Origin: Oikopleura dioica
Taxonomy: Eukaryota > Chordata > Appendicularia > Copelata > Oikopleuridae
Length of the DNA stretch: 64,000 nucleotides
Direction of reading: 5' to 3'
Assembly: GCA_907165135.1 (NCBI GenBank)
Contig: OU015569.1
Span: 10,478,501 to 10,542,500 of the forward strand
Part shown: piece by piece, positions 46,389 through 56,925 of the stretch
Position numbering within the stretch: position 1 is the stretch's first letter
How the letters are laid out: each line of letters starts with the position of its first letter
The notes under the pieces: generated by a model
What the model was told of the DNA's origin: nothing
Database searches by the model: none
The model's input: the letters and a program-made list of their open reading frames with translations, nothing else
Program-made: the position numbers and the translations under genes

Positions 46389-48941
46389 ATGGCCACAACT
46401 CACAACAAGAATGTTATTTTTCTTCTTCTCTTTTTGATTGCGCTGGTGCTGGTGGATATCAAGGCACGCTGGACACAAGTAAGTTTCTTTTTATTATTTT
46501 CAAAAAATTATTATTCAAATTTAATTGACTGCGTTTGATAATAAGGACCTCTCATTGAGAGGCTCTCAAGATAATAGTCGTCCGTAATAGTCATGATAAG
46601 ACTTTGCAAAAATACTTTTAGCTACTGTAGGGCCGACAGTAAAACATAATCAGTCGTTCTTTTGTTTTTTTTATAAATTTAATTTTTTTAATTAATTTAG
46701 GACTGTTTTGACCTTGAGTACGCAAAAGCAGCAGCTGGTTCCGACAACATAGACGATTTACAACAGAACAACGACGTGCTAGAAACAACAGAGGAAAAGA
46801 AAGAACACTCTCCACCTTCAGAAGTTATCTACCATCCAATAATCAAGAGCGAAGAAAATGAAGAGAAGCAAGAAGTTGTTGATGGAGCGACGGCGAGTCC
46901 TGAACTCGAAAAGTTTCAAAACAATCACGTCGTCCAAATGACCGCTGTGGTCAGTAGCCCGGTCCTGACGGATGCTGAATTAGAATACGTCCTCAGTAGA
47001 GTCAAAATGGGACCAGAGCTCGATGAAAACTGCAAAATCCAAAAAGGAATCGGCTTGAAACGCTCTCATCTTCAACTTTTCCTTGAAGAAAAGGGGGAGA
47101 GACAGTCTGTTATATAGTCGCTAGAGATAAGCCGCTTGTAAAAATAACTCATAATTTATGAGATATGCAGACGGCCAAATTATTCTTATCGAAAATAATT
47201 CCAAAATACTCTTATCAAATCTCTTTCTATCGGAAGAAATAGAAATTCAAAAGCCAAAAATGAGATCTTTTTTTCCTAAAATCGTCGAAAACGGGCTCTA
47301 CCACGATGATGTCAATTTTCCAGCGCTTCGGGTTGAAATACAATTCACGCTTTTTGATGGGCGAGAATCGCGGCGGTATGGCAGTGAATTCGCGCCCGGT
47401 TAATCTCGAAGATGACTGCTGGCTTGGCAAGAATATTGATGGATTGAAGTTTGACTTGAGTTGCAATCATCTCCACTGGAACAAGACGGTTATCGACGCG
47501 CTAATGGTCGATGGGTACAAGAGCATTGGAATCGCTAGAGAGCCCAACAGTCATTTCATCTCCTCGTTTAACTTTTACCACAATCTCATGCCAAAAGTAA
47601 GAAATTTCAATCAGTAGGGACTTAGTAGAGATGAATTATGTCGTCAGAAAAATAAGAAACTTATTTGTATAAACAATAGAGGAGCTAGACTGTCGAGGAG
47701 GCATTTTTTTATTTTGTGTAACAATAGTTTATTTTTAGTCAGCACTAAGTTCTGTCTGTTTCATAACATTTTTCAGTTCACTTACATGCTGAATCCCAGC
47801 GCGCCATACAACCAAAAGCGCCGGCGGGTAAGTTCCCGAAAACAGCTCATGTCGATGAAGCCGTCCAAAGAAGACATCATTGTCGAAATGAAAGAATTCC
47901 TCAAAAATCCATGGGTTAGTTCGATGATCAAGTTTGAAATACCATCATTCTTTTAGTTCTATTTATCGGACATGGGGAATAACTCCTTCGCATACATGGC
48001 GAACGTTCGCCCACAACTGCTGTTTTACGGAAAATCGCGAAATAACGTCGCAAGCTATGATCAAGGGTTGACGCGCGAGGACGTGCTCGATTGGATTCAG
48101 GGTAAGTCTTCCTCCGGCGACTGCTGTCAGCTGCACCGGTGGTTTCTTCTTTTCCCAGAGTTGGAGAAAGTAAACTCGGGTTTAGACATCATGGCTGGTT
48201 TCGATCTGATGATGGTGCTTGAGTACTTTGACTACTCATTAGCGATGATGTCGTTACAGTTTTGCATCCCCGTCGAAGATCTAGTCTACATCGCAGTCAA
48301 CCAGAGACACGAGACGACGGAAAATAGCGCCAAGAAAAAGCCTCCACTTGATGATGAGGATCTCCAGCGGCTCAAGGAGCTTAACTGGCCGGACTATCTT
48401 CTTTACCAAGGTAGGATTACGGAACCCGAGACGAGAGCATTCGTTATCCTGAGAGTCTGTTTGTTTAGGAGTTAAATAGTCCCTTTTGTTTGTAAATTTA
48501 TGAATTTTCAAGCATTGAACACAACCTTCTGGCGACGAGTAGAGTTCTACGGCGAGGAAGTGGTCAAAGAGCGGGCTGATAAGATCATCGAGCTCTCACA
48601 CCAGATCAGCTCGGAATGCATCGACTTCGAGCGCGAGGGCGCAAACAAACTCGTCGACCGCGTTTTTCTCTTGGAGAACAAGCAAGACAATTCCACCTGT
48701 CTCCAACTGCAGTTCCAAGGAGTCAGGGCCACCAAGCTGTTCATGGGTAAGAGTCGAACAAAAGACCGAGCTCTTTACTTTTTGCCTAGTTCATCAAGTA
48801 GAAGAGCTGCGAGAAATGACCAACAACAAGTACGAATTCTGCGGGCCAAAGATCGTCTACGGCGAAGAAGCGCACAACTATCTCAAGTGGAGGGACAACT
48901 ATCTCCGCATGTACAGAGCCGTCAAGGGCGACTTCGACTGA
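46389..48941 (+). CDS. Galactose 3-O-sulfotransferase family protein
   Basis: Transfers sulfate from PAPS to galactose of glycolipids or glycoproteins in the Golgi. Eight exons join in phase: 46389-46478, 46701-47046, 47265-47596, 47777-47914, 47957-48101, 48159-48410, 48513-48746, 48790-48941, giving 562 aa, longer than the usual 400-490 because of an acidic stem. A type II signal anchor covers about residues 10-24 (IFLLLFLIALVLVDI). The PAPS 5'-phosphosulfate loop appears as FFLKSKTGSTTMM near residue 150. The 3'-phosphate motif appears as GIAREPNSHFISSFNFYH. Downstream MMVLEYFDYSLAMM, IPVEDLVYIAVNQR and LNTTFWRRVEFYGEE match GAL3ST1. The family's usual KTHKT reads KSKT here. The conserved frame requires a GA-AG intron at 47047-47264. 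Which of GAL3ST1-4 it corresponds to is undecided. Confidence 0.88.
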
Positions 48942-49761
48942 GACGAAGCTGTTTAGAAAAAAGTCAATCACACGAATTATGAAAAAAGCACCCTGTCAAT
49001 GTCTTCAACAAGAACAAAAACGAGTTTCTAGAGTTTTCAATGAAAAAATTCCTGCCATGCTAATTATAACTTTATTTAACTGAAGCTTTCTTCATTAAGT
49101 GTTACAGTAATTGTCGCTCGCTGAAGTAAATAAGTACAAGGAGAGACCCTTAATGAAAAGCTAGGAATATTATGATAATTTCAGAGGAAGTTGTACTGTA
49201 CCTTTATGCTTTCTCGAATTTACAATAAATCTACGTTCAATTAACCGGGTTGTTTTTGGATGTTATTCTTTATATTGAAGGATGTAATTGATATTGAAAG
49301 CATATACGAATCATAAAATAGGGTGAACTATATGTACAGACATCTATATTATATAGACTGTATATTTATAATTTTATTATAAAATATATTCCGGGGGGTT
49401 TCTTGTTGATGCAATAAAATTGACACAATAAAGAGGCAAAGAATAAGACTCTAGTCCCTTTCAACGAGAATTGTTTTTGACGAATTTATTGAAGAAAGGG
49501 GTTGTTCGGCTGCAGCAAAGTCCAGGTAGAATAAAAATAAAAACTCTCAGGAAAATAAAAACGAGGGCAGAACTTTGAAGGTTCGTTTTAGAAACAGAAA
49601 AAAAAATTGGAAAAGGGAAGGACAAAATACTAAAAACAGGACGGACTGGGCGCGTTTTTTTCTTTGTTTTTTTTGAATTAATGCACTTTTGCCAGGCTAA
49701 TTTTTTTCGCTGTTGATTTTCTTTCGTTCGTTTCAAATAAGTTGGTGGTTTTTTGGTGTTT

Positions 49762-52438
49762 CTACTTGAGGACGTAGAAAAAGGCTCGGTTCTTTTTGAT
49801 AAAGTGCATTTTCTCCAGCACGTTCTGGAATGGCTCGGTTTGCTCGCCAAGGTGCACTTCGATTATTTCATAGTCCTGCGCTGACAGGATATTCACCAGC
49901 GAACAGATCAGCAACGTCATCGAATGCAGCGACGCAATTTGGGTTTTTGAGCGAACAGCGAAATGCAAACGCGCTACAAAAAAGATATAAAACTACCTTG
50001 GATGGTACTACATTGGAACGCCCGCAAAACGACCAACTCGACGAATTAATTGAACACGTACCTTTTTTGTTATCGCGCAGAACAAGGGCAGCACCATGAT
50101 CGAGCGGGTGAATACTGAGATTGATCGAAAACGAAATTAACTCATCGTCGATTTCTAAGTCGTCGAGGCGTTGAAGATCGCTAGACGGCCAGAGCGTTGC
50201 ATCATCAAATTCCATGTCTATATAATCTCTATTATTATCTTTTCAAACTAAGGGTATAGTACCATTATCGGCAGAATTTCGAAAAGCGTTTTCCCGCGTT
50301 CGACTTGGCTCCGAAAATCGAAGAGTTGTTCCTGGAAACCAAGGGGTCGAGATTTCATTAAGAATGAATGAATTTACTGAAGAAGAAATTCGTTACTCCT
50401 AGAAATAAAATGAGAGCCCATTACATTCATTGCGGGGTAGAATAGAGGCGATTTTGTGGACGATAGCTAGCTCTGGGCCGTTCCCATCGTCATCATCGAT
50501 GTAATCGTAGGACTCCTTTTCGTGGAACTCTTTAACGGGGATGAGCGAGGGGTCTAGAATGTGCCCGAGGTCGGCGATGAATTGGATGTAGGCGATGGCC
50601 AGCGTGAAAATATTGGAAACGTCGATGAGGAACGGTAGAAGCATAGCAGCGGGGGAGTCGGAAATGGCGCACCTCGACATGCGATCTTGAATAAAAAAGT
50701 TCAAATTTCCTCCTAGTTTTCAATTGATTACCGGCAAGTGTGCTGATTTTCTCGTTAAGGTGCTGAACATTATTAAAGTTGTTGATCCATTGCTCGGATG
50801 CGCGGAGGGAGACTTTATTGGCGCAGAACATGAGCTGTTGGACGCAGCGAAACGCGTCTTCTCCATATTCGTAGGGCAAGTAGTAGAAGTCAGCGAGCAA
50901 GAGCAAGTCCTCCAGCTCGATACGATCAGGGGATGTTTGAGTAAAGCTGGGCAACCAATCGGACAGCGCATTTACGAGCGCGCGCCGGGGGCAGTAGCGG
51001 CCGTGCCTTAGGAAACAAATTGTTATAAAATAGAATTGATATATTTTTTACGATTTGTGCTCTTCTTCGCAAGTACTCTTTTCATCTCCAGACGAGGCGG
51101 TCGATTGCTTTCGTGGTCGAACTGTTAAAAATAAGTCTGTGTGTTCTAAGGTTCGTTTTGTAAATTTTTAAAGCGCATGCAAATCATCAGAATAAGTTAT
51201 TCTGATGATAACTTACCTAGTGAGAACGAGCGGAACCAGCTGGTTAGCGAGTGCATCGCCACGTAGTTGAAGTCGTACTGACAATTCGGATTCGTTAGCA
51301 CTCCTGCTGTCAATCCGACTAGGTCGGAGTGGCGCCCAGCGAACGGCCTGAAAGTTGGGCTTGAAAAAAGGTGATTTCTAGGTATTGCAACTATTCAATT
51401 TTGCCCGAGAACGAAGGTTCTTCGAAGTTTCTAGGATATATCTACTGTAACTTCACTTTAAGACCTCATAGAAGCTTAGTTCTTGGACAGAATTGAGGGG
51501 CGGGGACATATTTAAAAGATTTTGTCTTGATTAAATTATTGACCCTAGATAAAATCGTCGTCGATCGTAGTCGTTGGCGTGGATGTTGTCCCAGATGACG
51601 GGTGGGCGGCGGAATATCTTTCGGATTTGCTCGATCGACTCCACCGAAATGGTGCGGGAGACGACGCGCGGCCCGGTCCACATCACCAACATATCGGGAT
51701 GGAGCATCTTGCCCAACGAGCTCAGATACTCAGACTCCTCAACGTTAGGCTTCGCGAACGAGGCGCAATACTCTATTTTAAAAAGCAACGTTAGTCATTT
51801 CGCATTATATCAATTAGGAATATAGGGCCTCTCAAAGGTTCATCGTACCTGTTGGGCAAAAAAGAAAGTGTTTGATTTCCGGGCCGAGCTTTTCGAAAAT
51901 GAAATTGGCGACAGAAGCTTGTGCGTGTGCCGGGCTCTCGAAATTGCGCGCGTCTTCGGGAGATAAGTCCTCGTTGATGTCGTCGAATAGAATGGCAAAT
52001 GATTGGCAGCCAAGCTCCTTGATGTCCATAAATTTGTTCAAAAGCTGCTCCAGGTCGATATTGCAGGAATAGCGCAGATCCAACCCGGGAGCCATGGAAA
52101 AGACAAAGTCTACTCCATTTTCTTTCGAATTTTCAATTAGGCTTCTGAAAAAACAGCAAATGAGTCGTTATTTCGTAGAGATGTTCTGTTGCATGTAGTT
52201 CTATAATCCGGGCTACTTACTTTAGATTCTTGAGCTCGTCAAGGTCGTACTTGGATCGCCAGTTATGTCGATGCTTGTCATCGTGCTTCGGCGCGTACAT
52301 GTACGTATTCATATTGAAGCCCTTCATCTGCTGGAACAAGTTGCGGCGCTCTTCATGAGCCCAAGGGTTGCCGTAAAAACCCTCGACAACCCCAAGTAGA
52401 TAACTCGACCCCATCGAGCCGTCATCCGAACGTGTCAT
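49762..52438 (-). CDS. OGA: Protein O-GlcNAcase
   Basis: Removes O-GlcNAc from Ser/Thr of nuclear and cytosolic proteins. Ten exons join in phase: 52438-52221, 52144-51849, 51772-51544, 51347-51217, 51121-51052, 51006-50732, 50685-50425, 50376-50263, 50217-50062, 49973-49762, giving 653 aa (human 916). The GH84 domain is intact: GVVEGFYGNPWAHEER, NTYMYAPKHDDKHR, and the catalytic Asp pair in FAILFDDINEDL (D127/D128, equivalent to human D174/D175). VMWTGPRVVS, PPVIWDNIHANDYDRRR and GVLTNPNCQYDFNYVA follow. The stalk domain is marked by LEDLLLLADFYYLPYEYG. The end of the protein (SMTLLICSLVNILS...FFYVLK) fits the degenerate acetyltransferase-like domain. The disordered linker is much shorter than in vertebrates, which explains the length. 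It lies 138 bp downstream of MRPS30 on the same strand. Confidence 0.95.
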
Positions 52439-52448
52439 CCGAGACAGT

Positions 52449-52462
52449 CTAAAACCACAACA
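52449..52462 (-). promoter_or_regulatory. Likely trans-splice acceptor before OGA
   Basis: TTTTGTGGTTTTAG followed by only ten bases (ACTGTCTCGG) and the ATG. A polypyrimidine-AG this close to a start codon fits spliced-leader trans-splicing, or alternatively a 5'UTR intron. Confidence 0.5.
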
Positions 52463-52576
52463 AAATTGAAAAAAACGAAACAGCAAAGGCTTGAAGTTCT
52501 AGAACTCGACATTCTAGAGAAAAGAGAAGCAGGGGACTTTGAACTGTAACTTAAACATTTATTGGAGGCGTATTAA

Positions 52577-55500
52577 CTAGCTTTGGCTTTGCACTTCTTT
52601 TACGTTATCATTATTTTCCATTAACGATTCTAGTGAAGATGACCGCTCTTCGAGGAACTTCCAAGGCTGCTGGATGGCAATATCCGGCGCGTCAACCAGC
52701 TGCACTTGCGTTATCAAATTTCTTTCCTCTTCCTCTATACGCTCTTCGTCGAATTTTATTTCCGCTCGATTGGCAGCAAACTAAAATTACCATTTTAACT
52801 GACTCGCACTCGTTTGGACTCTTTGTTGTTTACAGTCTGATGATCCTGTCTTACCTTTAATAAATGCTCGGCAAAAGCTTCGATTTCCATCTGAGAATAC
52901 TTTTCTACGTAGCATAAGTTCACCGTTTTGTTCCAGTAGTCGTTCTCTGGATCGATCGCTAGAATGGATCGTTTCTATCAATTTAACGCATTTCATCTTA
53001 CCTAAGGTGTTTAGCTGATAAGAGGAGAGGGAAAACTGCTCCCCATCGAAGTTGACTAGCTGTGCAACGATCGGAACTTCCACATCATCATCTTGAAACT
53101 TTCCTTGATAGTGACCAAGGCCAGCAGTCCAAGAAAACCCCTAAAAACAGTGGTGATTTTTGGTGGTGTTTTGAGATGATAGGGCCCCGATAAGGCCTCC
53201 AAAAATTATTGTAGCGTTTTTACCTTCGTGTTAACTAAATACTGCTAAATATATTTACAGATATATACATTTGTCTATATACATCAGGGGATACTATCTG
53301 GGCAGTGGTAATCAACTAATCATTAATTAAATTATAAACTGACATATCAAAGATGGCCCTTATGGTTTTCAATCTTACTTGATAATCGCTTGCGATTTGA
53401 GCGCCTCGTCGATTTCTGACTGTATATCTGGATGTTCTACATCTGATTCTGCGAACCAAGCCCGATTGAACTCTGCGGGCATGGCGGAGACCTGAGTGTG
53501 GGAGAAAACATCGGAGCTGGAAATTCCGCGCGTGATTTCGGACAGCTTCTCTTGTCGATTCGCCATGTCGTAGTTTGACAGCATGTCCCCTAAAAAATGA
53601 TTGAATCAAGGGGCGAGGAGCATTATAAGAACAATTTGTACTGAATTTTCAGTTTTTAAATTTAATGACACGACAACGAAAAACTAGATAAAACTAGAGG
53701 GAACTAGATGAAGGTTCAAAGTTTCTTTGAAAACATAAAATAAAAACGTCACTACGGTATTTCTCTCTCAGAAAAGTCAGTAAAGTTGACGAAAATACCT
53801 GCGTAAGCGTGAAATCCAGGTTTGACGTAATTGCGCCACTGTTGTTTGTAAAATCGCAGCGCCTCTGGGGAATAGTCAAACCATGGAATTGAACGCATTT
53901 TGACCTCGATCTCAAGGGGCAGCACGACGGGCAGTTTTAACTCGTTGACGGAGGGCACTTCCTTTGTGTGCGTCGTAGTCAATTCTTCTTCGCTGCAAAA
54001 GGCGCTCGCTCGAGGCCGCAACGGTCGGAGAGGCGACGGAATTCGCGTCTGCTCGACTGGCGCGCAGACTGACTGGAACTTAGCAGGCTCTGATTCCTCG
54101 TACTTTTCCTCTGTCTCGCCTGGCGCGGTGGCTGAATAGCCACGCATCCAGAAATACAGTACTTCCGGGCGATCATCAGTTGTAGACGAGTCAGGTGAAC
54201 CAGCGAGCGTTTGAGCTTGATTCCAAATTGCTAAAAGAGATTATTATACATGCAATAGTCTCTAGATCACTCTTTCAAAGACCACAATGGTCTTTTTTTT
54301 TGTTAACAAGTTCATATAAAACTAAATATGGTCCATTCAACTGCCATATAATGTCTTGATGATTGAACGGTGGCTACAGTATCCACTGAAATTTTGAAGG
54401 GGGCCTTCGTATATCAAGTAAGGCCCTCAGTTTACGTAAAATCAAGAGAAAGGTTCACCTTTTACAATCTTTTCTCGTCGGACCCGCTCGACTTGAGCCT
54501 GTTTTGAGCTTCTATCTGCGTTTCCAGGTTCTCCAAACGTCGCCTGCGCCAATTCTAGCGTCGTTTTACAGAACTGCGCCAGACTTGCCACCTTCTCCGG
54601 ATCGACAGTAATTTGATTGTAAAGGGCAGGTCTGCCACGAATAAGCCGCGTTTTCGTTACGTGTTGGTACCAAAATGACATATTCGGCAGTGCGGATTTT
54701 CTGTAGGGGTGGATTACGTATTTGTAGTCACGCTCGCGTTCATAAAGCATTACTTTCTTCCAGACTTCGGGTTCGTTGGCGATTTCCTGTCTTGTAAGAG
54801 GGCTTCTTAAATCCACCCCTTCGACATTATTATGATTTGGATCGGTTGTCAACCAATTGTCCAAGTACTCGTCTTTGACTCTGCGATGAGGGAACGCTGC
54901 ACGCTCGGCAACGTTGATTCCATAGTCGAAATCTTCTCGTTTCTTCATCGACGCAAAAAACATTTTCTGGTTCTTTTTTGTCACTTCTGTTCGATGCCGC
55001 AGCGGGTCGAACGTCTGACCCGGGTGGCTGTTCAATCGGTTGAATTTCGTCGATTCTTCGTCGTTCAATCGCTGCAGCATGAAAAGATCTTTTCGATGGC
55101 CCTGAGTCAGGAGCGCCGATTCCCAAGTCGGAGTGTAGGCCAGTTTCGTTTCGGTCCCGGTGATCACTGCTGGATCCTTTCGGTAGTGGCCTCCCATCAT
55201 GGAAATGCGGTAACGGGAGTTCCATTCGTAGCCTTTTCGTTTTCGCGTCTTTCGGATTCGTTCCCAGCCTACTTTTGAGCCATCCACTTGAACAGCAGGA
55301 GAGGTACTCAGAACTCGCTCTGAACAACACTTTATTATAATAACTGTAGCAATCACAAAGAAAATCTACATTTCGTTCCGTAAAAAGACTGTTTTTGATA
55401 GTAAAACACCATTTTACTGCATAAAAGGAGCAATTTTACTGGTCAAAATGATTTATAAGTGTGCAAGGAACAGTTTTCTCACTGTTAAGAATTGATTTTG

Positions 55501-55602
55501 ATGTGTAGTGACATTCTTTTATGAAAATATGGCGTTTTATTTAATTTTGCTTTATGCAAAAGTACCTATCGTTTTAGGAACGCGCAAATTTCGTCGGAGC
55601 AT
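52577..55602 (-). CDS. MRPS30: Mitochondrial ribosomal protein S30 (mL65)
   Basis: A mitochondrial large-subunit ribosome component. Exons: 55602-55566, 55319-54459, 54230-53799, 53589-53379, 53140-53002, 52958-52855, 52780-52577. Matches to human MRPS30 include DYKYVIHPYRKSALPNMSFWYQHVTKTR (family: KYMVYP...RWYQYFTKT), PEVLYFWMRG, LPLEIEV, FYKQQWRNYV, and GFSWTAGLGHYQG followed by FSLSSYQLNTL. The short first exon MLRRNLRVPKTI is basic and suits a mitochondrial presequence. The product of about 662 aa is longer than human (439), mostly from a roughly 170-residue N-terminal region before the conserved part (WERIRKTRKRKGYEWNSRYR...), which I cannot assign. The 53379/53140 junction is out of phase by one base, although both sides match the family (see findings). 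An AATAAA lies just past the stop. Confidence 0.9.
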
Positions 55603-55924
55603 TTTCGATTTTTACGAAAAGACGACTCGATCGCCAGTTCGCGACTTTCCAAGTTTCAGTTTCCTTCTAGAATTCCTCGGCTGAGCTGCGCGGAGCTGGC
55701 GCGCGACCAATCAGACGCCAGATTTCACTCTTGGGAATTTCGCGCGCTGAAATTTCTGAAAAGCGAGAAATCGTAAAAAAGGATGAACTTTGAAGAGATA
55801 AAGAAGGTTTGCGACAACAGGAATCATGAAAGGAAGCGTTTCAGTTTAATTTTAGTCAGTCACGAGTGAAAATTATTCAGTATTTAATTAGATTGGAAAC
55901 CTATTTCGCGAAACGCAAATTTAG

Positions 55925-56325
55925 ACCTGGTCCAGTTGAGCTTCAAAGTTTGCCGACAAAGACGTATTTAGGAAAGTGGCTCCTTTATTCAATTTTTAAA
56001 ATTCCAGAGTCAATTTTATGCCGTTTTTGTGCAAACTGGTGTTATTGATAGGCTAAGCCAGACCATAATGGCTTTTTATTGGCTGATAACCACATATCTC
56101 TATTATGTTCAAAGGCAAATAAAAATGAGCCAGGAAGATGAAACGGTTGTGCCACTGGTGCTTGAAGGGATGAACCTACTGGCGAAGGAGCGACCGGCGA
56201 CAGAAGAAAAGGCGATCGAGTGGTTTGCTGCCTTCCTCCTCAAAAACAAAAACTACAAAGAAGACATTCGAAAAGCCAAAGAAGCTGAAAGTGCGGCTCC
56301 AACACCAGCCCCTGGCAAGAAATGA
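55925..56325 (+). CDS. DPY30-domain protein A (5' end unresolved)
   Basis: Exons 55925-55971 and 56138-56325 join through a GA-AG intron to give LQSLPTKTYLDETVVPLVLEG, then MNLLAKERPATEEKAIEWFAAFLLKNKNYKED, which is the DPY30 dimerisation motif (family: SLPTRAYLDQTVVP...LAKERP...FLASYLLKNK). The domain docks onto amphipathic helices in COMPASS/MLL histone methyltransferase (ASH2L), dynein and radial-spoke complexes. The C-terminus is Ala/Pro-rich (APTPAPGKK). The upstream coding exon must end in phase 2. A candidate starts at an ATG near 55783 (MNFEEIKK) but does not join cleanly. An ATG at 56124 would give a truncated form lacking the first helix. DPY30 proper or an axonemal relative cannot be separated. 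Confidence 0.78.
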
Positions 56326-56616
56326 TCCTCCCCTCTATTGTCCTCCTAAATTAGGAGTCCTTATAGCTTTATTTTTTATACAGAACTGAATAATCATATA
56401 TTTTTTCACATATTTCCGTCTCAAAAGTAGAATGATCGATATTCTAAGAAATAGCGGGCTCTAATTGGCTAATTGTGAAGCATACTGGCGTCTTATTGGG
56501 TAAAATATTCAGTAAGAACTCAGTATATTCTCCGCAACCCAATCAAAGGCCGTCGTTTTCAGCTGTCCTTCATTCTTGCGAAAAATGACATTTTCCACTT
56601 CATCTCTAGAATTATT

Positions 56617-56627
56617 TTCGTTTCAGA
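56617..56627 (+). promoter_or_regulatory. Likely trans-splice acceptor before DPY30 B
   Basis: TTTTCGTTTCAG followed by one base and the ATG at 56628, so the 5'UTR would be almost nil unless a leader is added. Fits spliced-leader addition or a 5'UTR intron. Confidence 0.45.
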
Positions 56628-56925
56628 ATGTCAAAGGACTCGAGCGAGTCAGTTCCCAAAATCCAGTTGAAAGATTTGACGGGCAGAAAGTATCTCGAAG
56701 AAGCCGTCGTGCCCATTCTTACGCAAGCACTTGAGGATCTCGTCAAGGTATTTTCCCATTGTTTGGTCACCCCCTGAAGGTTTTTAGGAGCGTCCTAGTA
56801 ACTCCGTAACGGCCCTCGAATGGCTCGCCCAATACCTCATCAAAAACAAGAACTGGAAAGAGAAGCAAGAAAACGAAAAGAAAAAAGAGCTGAATAAAAA
56901 TAATGAAAACGAGCCAAAAGCGTAA
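56628..56925 (+). CDS. DPY30-domain protein B
   Basis: Exons 56628-56747 and 56788-56925, separated by a 40-nt intron, give 85 aa: a short polar N-terminus, then LKDLTGRKYLEEAVVPILTQ and ALEDLVKERPSNSVTALEWLAQYLIKNKNWKEK, a full DPY30 motif, and a Lys/Asn-rich tail. Human DPY30 is 99 aa, so size and domain position fit the histone-methyltransferase subunit. It lies 302 bp after paralog A and in the same orientation. The two domains differ at many positions, so the duplication is not recent or the copies have diverged in function. B, with its lysine-rich tail, or A may be the COMPASS subunit; I cannot decide. Confidence 0.85.

Noticed and set aside
54830-55330. 166-aa open frame in another frame of the large MRPS30 exon
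   Set aside because: The overlapping frame matches MRPS30 and connects in phase to flanking exons; this one does not.
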